Of a stretch of 64,000 nt of DNA, positions 24,266 to 36,285 are shown in pieces. Under the pieces are notes generated by a model. The model ran no database searches and was not told the origin of the DNA. It saw only the letters and a list, made by a program, of their open reading frames with translations. Location of the stretch: positions 3,973,967 to 4,037,966 of the forward strand of contig JALPQD010000027.1 of NCBI GenBank assembly GCA_023101885.1, read 5' to 3'. This stretch comes from Typhlomys cinereus (Eukaryota > Chordata > Mammalia > Rodentia > Platacanthomyidae). Position numbers and translations under genes: made by a program. Every line of letters starts with the position of its first letter. The first letter of the stretch is position 1.

Positions 24266-24814
24266 TGATTTTTGCTTAATAATAAGACAAAAATTCATTT
24301 GCTATCATCATTCATGCTATCACTTCTTTGTACAACATCCATGTATTTTGTCTTTAAAATATGAATTGCTTCCCCTCGTGAGCTTTTCTTCAGGAAAAGC
24401 TGGTGATGATTATGGTGGAGGTGGTAAAAGATTTTGGTAGTGGTATGTGTGTGTGTGCGTGCACGTGTTTGTGTGTGTGTATGATACAGAAATGATAAAT
24501 TTGCTATTGGAATTAAAAAGGTACACTGCATCTCATTTTTCACTCAACCTAGAGCATTTGATGCCGGTAATGAATAGAACCTCAAGGACCATGTGAGACA
24601 AGAAGGCAGGCAAACATGGAAGGGACAGGTGTACAACACTGTAGAGATACACAAGGGCAGGATTAACTCCACATCATTATTTACAAGGGATTTACTCTAA
24701 TATTTTTCAGTGTTGTCACTTCGTTTAATGTATAGGTCTCAACTGGAACAAGAGAATTTTTTCATGTGCACATCAACAAAAAATGTGTTCTGTTCATTGT
24801 AATGTATTTGGTTA

Positions 24815-24935
24815 TTTTTGAAGTACTTGATACAATATCTATCATATACATTATTTCAAATCCTCATAATTTTATGATAAATTGATAATTTCATTGTAGT
24901 ATTTATTTTATATATGAGAAAACAACTGTCTTCCC
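24815..24935 (+). mobile_element. MIR fragment
   Basis: TTATTTCAAATCCTCATAAT, TTGTAGTATTTATTTTATAT and GAGAAAACAACTG follow the MIR core (TTTAATCCTCACAA..ATTATCCCCATTTTACAGATGAGAAAACTGAG). It is AT-shifted and old. Confidence 0.5.
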
Positions 24936-25364
24936 AATGTAGGATTCTCCCAATGGACATTCCAACTTTACCCCTTCCCTGAATTACTCTGTTTTTGTCT
25001 TATTTGTTTATTTTTTTATTTAACTTACTTGCTTATTTATTGCTGTCTGACATATGCTCAAACTTTCTGTATTTACAAACTCCATTGTTTCTAGAATTTC
25101 AACTTCACATAGCTCTCTACATTTTCTCTACAAATAATCAGTCAGCTGTGTGGCTTCAGAAGCTAAATTTACTTTTGTTCAAATTACTGTTGCATGAAGC
25201 AATCTGATTCTACCCCAACTTAGCTTTTTCCAATGACCATGTTGTATGTTCAACTATAGTGAAGGCATTGCACTGGTCTGGGGTAATTAGTATAATTATG
25301 CACAAGTGTCACAGTGAAATTCCCAGATAAATTCTCAAATAACTTTATGTAGGTATAACGAATG

Positions 25365-25370
25365 TTTTCG

Positions 25371-25414
<44 letters not shown>

Positions 25415-25703
25415 CCCATGTGGGTGTGAATATGGTACAGGCCAGGATTCTGGTCCTTGCCTTCTACCGTGCTTGAGACAGGAATTCCCCTGTTGTTTTC
25501 CAGCTGCATATGCCAGGTTAATTGACCCACAGGCTTCTGGGGAATTTTGTCTCATTTTTCCATGTCATCATAAGAACACTGGGATTAGACACTCATGCTC
25601 CACATCCAGCTTTTCATGAGGGTGCTGGGAATTCTAACACCAGTTTTCATGTTTGTGTTGCAAGCTGTTTTACACACTGAGTCATAGCCCCAGCCCTATA
25701 ACT
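25365..25703 (-). mobile_element. B3-type SINE, antisense, with (GT)n
   Basis: After the (GT)n at 25373-25411 comes CTTGCCTTCTACCGTGCTTG, AGACAGGAATTCCCCTG, TTGACCCACAGGCTTCTGGG, AACACTGGGATTAGACACTC, then GGTGCTGGGAATTCTAACAC and CACTGAGTCATAGCCCCAGC. This is the reverse complement of a long B3-type element including its tRNA-like head at the high end. The 85- and 101-codon frames here are artefacts of the repeat. Confidence 0.75.
25373..25411 (+). repeat. (GT)19 microsatellite
   Basis: Pure GT run at the tail side of the antisense B3-type SINE. Confidence 0.95.
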
Positions 25704-25919
25704 GATTTTTTTTTTAAAGAATCACAACTGTAAAAGTACTGTTAAAAGATTTAATTCTGTCACTACAAGACTGAGGCAATTGAAGTATTTTCTTTTACAA
25801 AAATTGATTTTGGGCCTTTTGTTAAACTTAGTAACTTCTCATAGATTTCCTTTTACAAATAAATTTATTTTAATCTGAATTTTGGTGACAATACTATGGA
25901 AAATAGATTTAAGTCCTCT

Positions 25920-27430
25920 GACGTGGGCTTTCCTTTTAGTTACAGACCTCCAGGTTGACAGCAGAGTATTGAACCCCCAAGTTAAGCCTTCTGGGCAGTA
26001 GTGACTGGAGAAGGGCTTGAGAGAGAGTTGGGGGACCCTCAGCTGGGAGCCCCGGGGCCGGGGGAATGGCCACCTTGAGGCTGCCCGATGAGCATGTGCA
26101 TACTTCGGACCTGCCCTGCACACTTCCTGCCAGATCCATGGTGGCCCCCTTACTAGCATGTCCCCATCTTTGTCCTAGCCAGCCAAGTGGGGACCAACGG
26201 AGCAGCTAGGGTTGGCCTGCGGTTGTCCTGTCCCCTTTCCACGGCTGTAGAGGTATTTTAAGACACCAGGCTGGAACCTTTTTCCCTTAGGAGAGTTGGG
26301 AGACAGCCAGAGCTGCTGGCACCTCCCCTCCCCCATGTCTCTCTAGAAACATCTCTCTCTAGAATTGGGATGGAGAACATACATCCCAATTTTCCACTCC
26401 TAAGAAGCCCCTTCTGAAGTGTGTGTGGGGGGCATTTGATGGTGAGGACTAAGGTGTATAGATGGTTCCACTGGAAGTAATGCCAAGGGCTTGGAAGGGG
26501 GGATTAAACCTCTGCCCATCATTTCGTCCCTCTGGGACTTAGTGCTCATGTTGGAGCCTGCTTGGCTTGGACACCACCAGACTGGGGTTCCTGGTTCACA
26601 GAACCTTCTAGATGTGGGTTGGGAAGCAGCCCTCAAAGTGAGTAGAAGGGGAGCTGTTACTTTCAAATTGACCTTTACCCTGCAAGCTCCCGAAACCCCC
26701 TTATACCCATTGTTTTCTTTCTTTCTCTTCCACTTCTTTGGAAGCCCCTTGGCTTTCACAGCTCTGACGCAGACCCTGCGTCCCAGGGCCTGTTCATCCA
26801 TCCCATCCAGCTCTCTTCCCTCAGACAGCGTCAGGCCCTGCCTGCCTTCTTCTCGGGACACTTAGTACACATTCCATAGCTCAGCTACTCGTCCACCGTG
26901 TACCGTATCACCTGAAACATGAGCAGGTCTCTGGAGGCCATTTGTAAGAAAAATATTTTTTTTTCCTTTTTAAAAAAAGCTATCAGCTTTCTGGTAATGC
27001 CAGTTCTTTGGAGGATCTGCTGCCGGGTCTTTGGGCTGTATGGATAGATTGGCTGCCTGATGGGGTGGTAATTGCTTCTTTGTCCAGGAAGGGGATACGA
27101 TATAAGCTCCAGCCACCTTTAAAAAAGGGGAGCCTGATTATTTTTTCTGTTTCTTTTTTTAAGAAAACTAATTTTTTAAATTTATTTTGGTTGGTTTTGG
27201 CACAACGAAGTTTTAGTTTTTCGACTTCCTGTCCTGGGACTACAGATGCCAACGCAGAGTGTCATGGGTCTGCAGTTCCCTTCCTCATCTTCCCATTTCA
27301 CTTTCTTTCCCTTGCCGGCTCTTGGATCTGTCCATTTGTGCTGTGCTGGGGACTGGCATCAAAGTGGCATGAGATTCCATTTGTGTAGAACTTTGTTGAG
27401 TAAAGATAAGTTTCTTGTAAAAAAAAAAGC
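25920..27430 (+). pseudogene. Probable retroposed 3' UTR or mRNA end of an unidentified gene
   Basis: This 1.5-kb block is distinctly richer in G+C and CpG than its AT-rich flanks (for example GGAGCCCCGGGGCCGGGGGA near 26047) and contains none of the usual repeats. It stops at an uninterrupted A10 run (about 27420-27429), preceded by AGTAAA about 20 bases upstream, a poly(A)-signal variant. After the A run, composition drops at once to AT-rich intron. That architecture is typical of a processed retrocopy inserted in gene-sense orientation. I could not identify the parent or a target-site duplication. Frames of 124-153 codons on both strands (26400-26865) and 126 codons (27008-27388) overlap and have no recognised domain. 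A fossil CpG-rich regulatory segment is the alternative. Confidence 0.45.
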
Positions 27431-28312
27431 ATGAATATCCTTAAATATTATAATACATAATCATATAAAATACTTGCTTTATCATGGAGTTTCATGTAAA
27501 TTGATGCAATATCTGAAATCATTTTGGGGTCTTTAATCTGCACAGTAATTTGTCATTTTATTCCAATTGTTACATGTTATTAAAATACTTGTTCAACATT
27601 TACTATATGCAAATTATAGGCATTGGAAGACATGTGTAAGAGTAAAATATAATAAAATCTCAGTACATTTTTACTGAATAACCATTATTTAAAGAAATTC
27701 TAAAGAAAAATATTAAAGATTATAGAAAGAAAATTAAATATCAAGGAAAGAAGATAATTAATTAAATATTATGGACATTAAATAAAAATAGAAAGATAGG
27801 AATGTTTCCTTATATGCTGGCATTTAATATGCATTCTTATAGATGAAAAGGCTTGAAAAACTAATAATATTCCAGAGGAGGGCCTACAAAGCGAACATAA
27901 ACTAAAATGATCGTGGAAATACAATTATTGATCTGCATCTACATCACACTGAATAGAATAAATGTTTAGAGGTACCACATGATATTGTCAGAAGGTTTAG
28001 TTAGGGCTTTATTGAGTCAAAATATATGTTGAATATATGTGAAAAACAAAATTTTAAAGATAAAATTGTCTCTGGCACCGAATTATAGAAATTTTTCAGA
28101 TAGTTTAGGTATGTGACTTTACACGTACTGCTCAGGGAGTTTAAATGATCTGTTACAGCCCACAAAGTTAATTAATGACAACAGAATTAAAGAAACTCTA
28201 TATTAAGATTTATATTGCCCCAGAGTGGATATAAATCCCACAGATGACTAAGAAGGTTTGTGTAATAGAAAAACTCATTTTAACATTTTAGTGAAAACCA
28301 TTTTGTTTAATT
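27431..28312. other. AT-rich unique intronic DNA
   Basis: No feature recognised; roughly 880 bases of unusually low G+C. Confidence 0.45.
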
Positions 28313-28440
28313 AATTAATTTTGAAACAGACCTGCATATAGTTCAGGCTCACCATTTGCTATGAAGTCAAAGATGACATTGATTGCATAATCCTGCTACC
28401 CACTATGCACTGAGATTACAGGCTTGTTTCACAACACCCT
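28313..28440 (-). mobile_element. Degenerate B1-type SINE, antisense
   Basis: TTTTGAAACAGACCTGCATA, TAGTTCAGGCTCACC, TAATCCTGCTACCCACTATG and CACTGAGATTACAGGCTTG follow the reverse-complement order of B1, with much divergence. Confidence 0.6.
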
Positions 28441-29694
28441 ATTCATAGAGATGGGAAAGTCAACCTAGGGTTTTGCAAATACATTACAAATGGTCCACCA
28501 GCTGATGGACGTCTGGATTCCAAGAGAAAAGAGAACCATTTTAAAGGTAAGACCAGGACTAATGTATCCAATAGATAATACATGGTAAAGCAGAGGAAAT
28601 GACTAGAGGTATAAGCTATTGGCACAAGGTGTATAGGAGCATTAAGATTCCTTTAAAACTAAGTAAAATGAAAGCTGCTTTGAGGGAAAGCATATGCTGC
28701 CTTTCAGTTACAGGTAGACAAGTCAGCAAATAATCTGTTGTGGACATTTGTGGCAATGAGAATTAAATAGCCCAGCCAGGAAGTACACTCCAGAGCACTA
28801 TTGCACAGAACAAACTCAATCTATGATCCAAGAGCAGAGCAATTTTTGGTTAACTGTAATGTTTGGCAGGGCCACTCAACAGCATTAGGGATTATTTTAT
28901 CTTTACTTTCCTTCTTCACTGTTTCAAATCATATTGATATATTTCTTCTAATCATTGGATAGTTGAAGGTTACTTTAGTAACACCAAAATACCATCCCAT
29001 CCTTAATTGAGTACAAAGTTCAGGATAAAAAAAAATTATAATTTAATGCTGTGTATTCACAGCCCAGTTCAATTAAGATACTCAGGAATCTAAGAACCGA
29101 TATTATACCATTTGATCAGTTTTATAAAGTCTTCTAGTATATAAATTTATATGCATTTTATTATGTATGGACAGAACAGGATTTTGTTTAAAATTTGGCT
29201 TGGCATACATTTAACTTGATATATTGCCATGAATACTTCCTGATAAATGTGATAAAGACAAAAAAAGTAAATGAACCTTTACAATTTTGATATTGTACTA
29301 CATATTCAAAGAATGCTCCAAATACTGAATTGAGTTAAAAGTAGATGTACCATCATATTTTAAGTTACATTATTACAAAGGTCTGAAATCCAAGTTATAG
29401 TTGAACTTATGCTATGTCCAGTTTCTCTGTCATATGAACAGTTAATTAGTGTGCTTCTCTAAAAAGTAGCTGTAATAGAGAAGCTGATATATCTTGAGGA
29501 AGAAATAACTGTTATTATACACTCTCAGAAGTCATAAATGAAGTACTCCAAAACAGCCTTCTGGGAAAGATTTTAAATCATTTTCTGGTTTTGCTGGGCT
29601 TGGGCTCAGGGATTTGTGCATGGTAGGCAAGTGTTCTACAGCTAACTACATCCTAACTCCACATAATCCTTCCTTTAAAAAAATTAAAAAAAAA
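28441..29694. other. Unique intronic DNA
   Basis: Nothing recognised. Confidence 0.4.
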
Positions 29695-29699
29695 ATTTA

Positions 29700-29945
29700 T
29701 GGGCTGGGAAGATGGTTCAGGGATTGAAGCCTTTGCCTTGAAACCAAAAAGACTTGAATTAGGATCCTCAGATCGCACATAAAAATGTCAAACAGATGTG
29801 GTAGTGGCTTGTACTTCAGGCTCTGGAAGGCAGAGCCTGGGAAACCCCAGAGCAAAAGCAATAAGGAGTTAGTGGCAAACCAATATGATTCCCAAAATTT
29901 CCCTTGGGCCTCCACAGGCACACACACAAATACACATGAAAAAAA
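29700..29945 (+). mobile_element. Lineage-specific B2-superfamily SINE (older copy)
   Basis: The head GGGCTGGGAAGATGGTTCAG and body CTCTGGAAGGCAGAGCCTGG, AAACCCCAGAGCAAAAGCAA and GGGCCTCCACAGGCACACAC match the family. It is more diverged than the 34.8- and 57.8-kb copies and has a short CA tail. The antisense frame at 29697-29927 is an artefact. Confidence 0.85.
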
Positions 29946-31449
29946 TATGTATACCTTTATATAGCTAGACAGTAGCCAATATTAATGCAGTCAACACTGA
30001 ATGATAGTTCATTTGCCTTTAAAATAGAATGATTTCTGAGTGAAAAATAAATATAAACTTCAAAGTTTGTGTTCACCTGCTGATTAAAGGATTATTTGAG
30101 AGGAATTATGGCACTCAAAATGAAATGGGTCCTACATAAATAGATCTTTATATCTTGTGTTTATTAAGAACAGTATTTACCAAGTTTAACTATGAATTGT
30201 AGCACTGAGGAGACACTCTTGAAAGCCAGTTATTTAAATGCATAAATTGTGTGGGATGACATACAAAGGGAGTCCTAAATCAAAACAATTGTGAGAGGTG
30301 TTGCAGATTTCTCAATTTCACTTTCACATTCTCTGTGCCAGCCACAGAGCTGGAGGCTGCGTTCTCACCAAATAAGGGCTCAGCTCATGCATCCTGGTAG
30401 AGAAGAGCTGACTGTCAGGGACCTGTGGGTCAGTAAAGTAAACACACGGGGCAGCAGCAAGCAAGGTGTTGTTTGAAAAGACATGCCAGAAAGTCGTTAA
30501 CGTTCAGTTAGACAAGCTTCACATTTGATTTATATTTCTGTGGCTTCCTCATTTTCAATCTACAGAAGTCAGTTCCTACAGTCATCTTGCCATGTCCCAC
30601 GTCTCACTGAGAGATTGAGTTGTTCCCGTGCTTCGGGTGCTTTGGAGAGACTCAGCTGAGCATGTGTTCACTGCCCCACCTCTTACATGTGAAGCAAGCC
30701 TTCAGCATGAGCTTGGAGATGATACAGCATTGAGCTTGCGTATTCTTTTCCAAAACACCCTTGGAATAGTACATATAGATGTCAACTGGATAACTGAAGG
30801 CTGAACTCTGAGCACATCTGTGAAGAATTGGTAGTACAGACAAGCCCCAGGCAAGTCTAGAGGAGAGTGTTTAACTGATATATGTGAGAAGACCCAGTCC
30901 ATGGTGAGTGGGAACAATTCCCTGCAAAAGTGCGTAAGATCAAGGGAGCTTATTCAGTAGTTTGGCATACTTCAGCACACTGCTGGCACACTTGCAGCCT
31001 GGCAAGTAAAGTTTGCCCCTCACTCAGCAATCCCTGTGGATATGGTATGGTTAGTTCCTTCAGTTCCTGGTGTTGGTTTGAAATTCTCCTGCCAAACTGG
31101 ACTATGAACTGTTGACTCCTTGTTTCCCTAAGCTATTTGGTCATGAATTTATCACAACATGCAGAGTAACTGCAACCACTCCCACAATCTAAAACAGGGA
31201 TACCCAAACTTAGTCAGACACTTGGTGTAAACATTAGAGTTACTAACTTTCTGTCTATAAATATTAAGAGGGAAACATACCCAATGTATGCATATATGTA
31301 ACAGGTAAATAGGAGAATTCGTTGTAACACTTCATCTACAATTGAGTCAATTTTCCTTACACCTGCAGAGCAAGGTCTCCTTTTATAGAATGTCCTGCTT
31401 TAACTCTTTAACCATCTAAAAAATAGTCCCCATGGAAGTTGAAAGGCTG
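29946..31449. other. Unique intronic DNA
   Basis: No repeats or exons recognised. Several 60-71-codon frames on both strands (30291-31115) show no domain. Confidence 0.4.
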
Positions 31450-31625
31450 CAGCAATGGCATGGTGACTTAAAGCACTTGCTGTGCAGCCGAAAGGACCTG
31501 AGTTAGAATCTCTGGCACCCATGTACAAGTCAGGCATGGTTGTAAGCATCTCTCATCCCAAGATGTGGGCAGAGATGGGCAGATCTCAAGAGATTTCTGG
31601 TGAGTCACTGTAGCCAAATTTTTAA
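31450..31625 (+). mobile_element. B3-type SINE, sense
   Basis: GCAATGGCATGGTGACTTAA, AGCACTTGCTGTGCAGCCGA, GGACCTGAGTTAGAATCTCT, GGCACCCATGTACAAGTCAG and GGGCAGAGATGGGCAGATCT follow the head-to-body order of rodent B3. The 3' part is truncated. Confidence 0.75.
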
Positions 31626-31682
31626 AGAGAGACTCAACTTCTTGTTCCAGTTCATTCAGATACGTTTTAAATTTGCTTTTTA

Positions 31683-31760
31683 ATTTGCACACCTTCTTTT
31701 TCATTTGCATATTTTTATTTGCATATATTTTCATATGCACCCCTTCTTTTCATTTACACA
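31683..31760 (+). repeat. Imperfect tandem block carrying two perfect octamer motifs
   Basis: The block consists of irregular units resembling TTTTTCATTTGCACACC. It contains ATTTGCAT at 31703-31710 and 31717-31724, each the reverse complement of the POU-domain octamer ATGCAAAT, plus a one-mismatch copy at 31683-31690. Binding is inference only. Confidence 0.7.
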
Positions 31761-31924
31761 CTTTATTTTTCATATCTACCATATGTGATTGTATGATGGC
31801 CAGGATAACTTTTTTAAGTGGTTTCTTCATCTACAAAAAGAGGTATTTCCTCCACCCAAAATTATGTAGGTTACAAAAATCACAACCTAAATTCTTACTT
31901 TTTTTGTGTGTGTGTAGGTAAGAT

Positions 31925-32043
31925 AATTTCCAAAAGATTTTTTTCCCCTACATTTCACTTTGTCAGTTTTAGGGTTTGAACTCGTCATCAGATAGTCAGA
32001 CTTGGTGACAGGTAGCTTTGCCTACTGAGCCATCTCACAAGAC
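31925..32043 (-). mobile_element. B2-superfamily SINE fragment, antisense
   Basis: AGGGTTTGAACTCGTCATCA, GACTTGGTGACAGGTAGC and TGCCTACTGAGCCATCTCAC form the reverse complement of a B2-type tRNA-like head (GAGATGGCTCAGTAGGCAAA...). The body is missing. Confidence 0.75.
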
Positions 32044-32890
32044 TTCAGCCTAAAAGTCTAACCTTAAGCTGTCCCCAGAGCAATTTCTTGTTCTGCTGTA
32101 CAATATTCACAGAAGTGTCTCAATTTGGAATATTCTTCTACTGTCATCAGTTAAATCAGATGGGAGATCTATAGAAGAATATTTTTGCTCTGATACATGG
32201 CATTTCAGAGATTTTCTAAGGTGCTTGAGCCTCATTGTCTTATAGAGAATTGATCCAAAGCACTTATTTTTGAACCTAACACACAAAAATAGTGATCTTA
32301 CCGTTTACAATTTGTTTGGAATATCTATGATGCTGGCAAGACTTCCTGGAAGCACTCTTTTTATGCAGTTAGATTTAGAAGTGCATGCCTTCAAGGGTAA
32401 CAAATTCCTAATTTTGTTTTCTGTATGGCCTTGCCATAAGAGAGATTGAGTTAGTTAAATAAACAAATATCTAAGGTGAAATAAAAGCTTTCTTAGGCAA
32501 CAGAACAAAGCTTCTCACATTAAGTTCAATTTAAAAAGGTTATGAGTTTTTAAAAAAATCAACTTATTTATTTGCTTGAAATGTAGAAGATGCTTGCTCA
32601 TATATAGCAATGATATATTTAATAAAAAGACCTGAATATATGTGTCATGTAACTAAAGCACTGTTAGCCTTTAATAAATTTTTTGACTTAGTGAAAGTTC
32701 TTAGCTTAATTAATAATGAATTCTTAGATTTTCAATATTGTTTTTCACACTGGCTCCTGTCTATAAATGATTAGGTGTAAATATCTCTCTCAAATATTAA
32801 TGTGGTCAGGAATCCAGACTCACACTTTTTAAAGTACTCATTTTAGTCTATGGTCATTAAGGGTATTAATCTTGTTCTGCAGTTGTTAAC
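32044..32890. other. Unique AT-rich intronic DNA
   Basis: Nothing recognised. Confidence 0.4.
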
Positions 32891-32892
32891 AG

Positions 32893-33236
32893 TTACTCTT
32901 AACTATTGCTATGAGAGAGCACCCAAAGTCAAGCAACTTAAAGGAGAAGGGAGATTTATTCAGTTTATAGTTCCAGAGGGGAGAAACAGTCTCTCAAAGT
33001 GGAGGTGGCATGGCTGGATGACCAAAGCTGGAAGAGGCTAGGTCACTGCAGTCATCTTGAAGAGCTGAGAGCTGCCAACTGCTTGCCTCAAAAGCAGACT
33101 TTTCCTTGAGATAGGGTGGGATTAATCTGCCTCAAGGCCCGCCTCTTGTGACTGCCTTCCTCCAGCGAGGCTCCACCTCTCAAGGTACCATGACCTTGCC
33201 AAACACATGAAACTGTGGAGGACACATTTCAAACCA
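32893..33236 (-). mobile_element. URR1-like rodent DNA-transposon repeat (probable)
   Basis: TTACTCTTAACTATTGCTAT, GGAGATTTATTCAGTTTATA, GTTCCAGAGGGGAGAAACAG, GGCGAGGCTCCACCTCTC-like text and CATTTCAAACCATGACAG resemble a common rodent repeat whose copies read GTTGCTGTGA...AACTTAAGG..GGGTTTATT...ACAGTCC. I assign it to the URR1-type (hAT-Charlie) group from memory; orientation is uncertain. A related piece lies at 50.5 kb, and 41.9 kb may be the opposite strand of the same group. Confidence 0.55.
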
Positions 33237-33335
33237 TGACAGCAGTGTAGTTCAGTGGTAGAGCAATTGCCTAGCATGGGCAAAGCTCTGTGCTCAGCCT
33301 TCAGCACTGAAACCAAACCACCAAAACACATTCTA
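33237..33335 (+). mobile_element. ID-element SINE (tRNA-Ala/BC1-derived)
   Basis: TGTAGTTCAGTGGTAGAGCA, ATTGCCTAGCATGGGCAAAG and GCCTTCAGCACTGAAACCAA match the rodent ID head (TTTAGCTCAGTGGTAGAGCG...CCTAGCAAGCGCAAGG...GGTCCCCAGCTC), with an A/C-rich tail. The A-box is kept (33248-33258) but the B-box has decayed, so pol III activity is unlikely. It abuts the end of the preceding repeat directly. Confidence 0.9.
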
Positions 33336-34773
33336 GGATTGGCAACAACAGCCAAATATTAAGTTATTCTAATATTAAGTTATTCTAAGATATCCTAGCT
33401 GAATTAAATGCAATTAGAGTGTAGGTTGTGCATCCCCCCTCTTTTTTTCTATCTCTTGCCTTTTTACCTTTCTTGCCTTCTATTTGCTAAACAATTAAGA
33501 AATTATTATTTTAAGAAATTAAACATATAACCTGTGAGACTGGTCTGAATATTCAAATTCCTTTCAGCAAAGAGTTGAGGCCATTGATGGAAACATGTGC
33601 ATTGCTTGAAGTGTTCATGTGCTTTTCTCAGAAATTCTATTCATGGAGGGACTTTTACTCTGAAGATTAATGTGTATGTGTGTGTGTGTGTGTGTTTGTG
33701 TGTGTGTGCGTGCATGAAACAAGTCTAAGAAAAATCATTGTGCATTAAGTTCATGAAGGAATTGAATGAAAAGTGTACTTGCAGGGGACTAGAGACTTCC
33801 TCCTTGACACAGAGGGATGATGAAGTGTGTGGCGAGGACCAGTGGCTGCTCCTCCCATCACCCAGTGCAGCTGGTTGTTAGAATGCAATAAAGGGGAGGA
33901 AGAAGGGAGGAAAGGGAGGATGGGGATAATGTTGATTTTTGCTTCAGACTCAATTCTGATGGCAGTAATTTTCATTCCCACACACAGGGGAGGCAAATGG
34001 AATGGCCATTTAGAAAGATAACGTCTTGACCTTCAACCATGGCTGTGTACAGGGGGCAGGAACATCCTTTCTTCTCACCAGGAAAGATCTGGGTTTCTCA
34101 TAAACAGTTGTTACAATTTCTTTTCATCAGATCTCCTGCAGTAGTATAGTTATGGGACACATGAGTTTTATTATCTAGGAAGAGTATCAGCAAGCTAGTA
34201 AGAGAAAGTCATTGTAAATTTTTCCCAGAAAAAAAAAATATTCACAGTGCTCCATTGTTGATTAATCTTTTAGGCTGTAAACCTCAACTACAAAGACTTT
34301 TTCTGTATAAACCTCTCTTCAGACCTGCCTCTCCCGCTTCCACACAGGGGTGTGCGCCTTGGAAGCTCAGGCAGAGCTATAGTGTGGTGCCGCCTGGTAG
34401 TACCAGTCTCTCTGAGTGTGTTTATCCTCATTACTCTCTCACTCTTCTTTTCTGAAATGATGGCTAATTCTTGTTCATTTTCCTTTGCGTTTGGATTTCT
34501 TACCAGATATCAAAGTGGGAATGTTTTATCTGCTTTATATAGGAACAGATAAAAAAAAACTCAACAAATTTCCCCAAACGTGGCTTTGAAAAGTTCATTT
34601 TTAAATTTCAGTAATTTATCAAATCCATTGTAATATCGATACCTCCTAAAAATTACAATTTTAACTGCATATTCATGACAAGCCATTCAAGATTATAATG
34701 AAAAATATTTAAGCCACTCTAAATCTCATTAACTATGATGGAAGAAAAATTCCCTAGTTTATGAAAAGCTATT
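33336..34773. other. Unique intronic DNA
   Basis: Apart from the (TG)n tract at 33671-33713, nothing recognised. Overlapping 64-81-codon frames on both strands (33751-34021) and two at 34255-34552 show no domain. Confidence 0.4.
33671..33713 (+). repeat. (TG)n microsatellite, interrupted
   Basis: Mostly TG with TATG and TTTG interruptions. Confidence 0.9.
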
Positions 34774-34785
34774 AAAAACTATCTG

Positions 34786-34991
34786 GGGGGCTGGAGAGGT
34801 GGCTCAGGGGTTAAGCCTCTGCCTTGCAAGCAGAAGGTCCTGAGTTCGGACCCTAGACCCCACGTATAGATGCCAGGCGGAAGTAGGGGCGGCCTGCGTT
34901 TCTGGTCCTGGTGGGCAGAGCCTGTGAATCCCGGGGCAAAGCAAACAAGGAGGTGGAGGCATCCATGGTGGTTCCCGAATTCGTCCGTGGT

Positions 34992-35043
<52 letters not shown>

Positions 35044-35063
35044 CATACACACACAATTGAATA
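34786..35063 (+). mobile_element. Young lineage-specific SINE, full length
   Basis: The head GGGGCTGGAGAGGTGGCTCA has an intact A-box-like TGGCTCAGGGG, followed by GGTCCTGAGTTCGGACC as the B-box region. Next come the body, a (CA)n tract at about 34995-35040, and the AATTGAATAAA tail. An exact target-site duplication AAAAACTATCTG lies at 34774-34785 and 35064-35075. About nine in ten positions agree with the 57.8-kb copy by eye. Confidence 0.95.
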
Positions 35064-35075
35064 AAAAACTATCTG

Positions 35076-36285
35076 ATTATGTGCAATCCAGATAGTCCCC
35101 CATGCATGTGACTGTTTTTAAGAAACAAGGCATAATAAATCTATAAAATTTTATCTTTTTCATATACATATGATAAGATTGCTAAATACATATCAGGTCC
35201 AGTTTAAAAAAAATAACATGAACAACTGATGAAGGTTTATTTTTTTAAAGATTTTCATGTAGAAATGAAAATGAAGCAAGCATAATGTGGTCTTCCTGAC
35301 TCCCATCAGAGTTATAGCTGAATGTAGGTGATTTAAAGGTAAATTGCTCAATGCAACTATTTTGAATCACTACCAGTTTCCAGTGCTTTGAAATTGCTAC
35401 CAGTGCCTTTTATTTTCAAATCACACCTTCTTCCTTATGTTTACTTCATGATGATTCTTCAGTCTCATGGCTTTGAGATCCAGTTCTTTTGGATCTGAAT
35501 ATGGACACCTATGAAAACTTCTGGGCCTCAATTTCTCCAGCATCATGATAAAAATAATTCTCATATATTAACTGACCATCTTTCATAGTCTTTCTCAAGG
35601 AATGTCTGTATTCATACTAATAGGAAGCAATTTTAAATAACCTTTCCAAATGTTCTATGTAATGTGATCCATGGTTGATAAATTTAGCAATTTTTGCCTA
35701 CATGGTTCTTATGGGGATTAAATAAGATGACAACGTAATTAGGAAAGGATGTACATATCTATTGTATGTAATTCTATGTCTTTTACTGCTAGAATTCCAC
35801 TTAAAGACTCAAACTGTCATGGGAAGTTTCAAAGAGTTGCATGCTGCTATTATAGACAAAAAAGATAGTGCTGTATCATGAGAAGCTGAGAGACTCTCAA
35901 GGTATCTACAGAATGTCATAATGTCCCACATTATGTCTAAATACACAGTGTATTCTCTTATTGAGTTCCCATGCCAAAAATTTCAACAAACTCTTTAGCA
36001 AGAAAATATAGTAATAAAAATAATGCTCTTGTTAGAAAAACATGTATCATCCTTGCTTTGATCTTTAAAGCAGATATTTTAGGCAAATAATAAATTATGT
36101 AGTAATCATAGATTAACTGGGTTTAATTTCTGGAAAAATATTTTTATATCTGCAGCAATAGACTACAACACAGATGGTCACCCATTTATAACATCTATTA
36201 ATGGGTTCCATCTGATTTTCAACTGATCATAATCTTGACCTGATGTTTTAATATCAATGTTATTGTACTTAAGAAGGGTTATATC
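35076..36285. other. Unique AT-rich intronic DNA
   Basis: Nothing recognised. Confidence 0.4.

Noticed and set aside
26425..26445. ATTTGATG followed by GTGAGG resembles the expected end of the SEMA3C signal-peptide exon (..TTTGATG|gt).
   Set aside because: The bases upstream do not encode the expected residues (PQARVYLT) or any signal peptide, and the site lies inside the GC-rich retrocopy-like block.
26400..26865. 153-codon minus and 124-codon plus frames.
   Set aside because: They overlap on opposite strands in GC-rich DNA, where stops are rare, with no domain or initiation context. Kept only as part of the retrocopy-like block.
33237..33335. Possible tRNA gene (TAGTTCAGTGGTAGAGC resembles tRNA-Ala).
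   Set aside because: It has the body and tail of a rodent ID SINE, and its B-box and cloverleaf 3' half are decayed.
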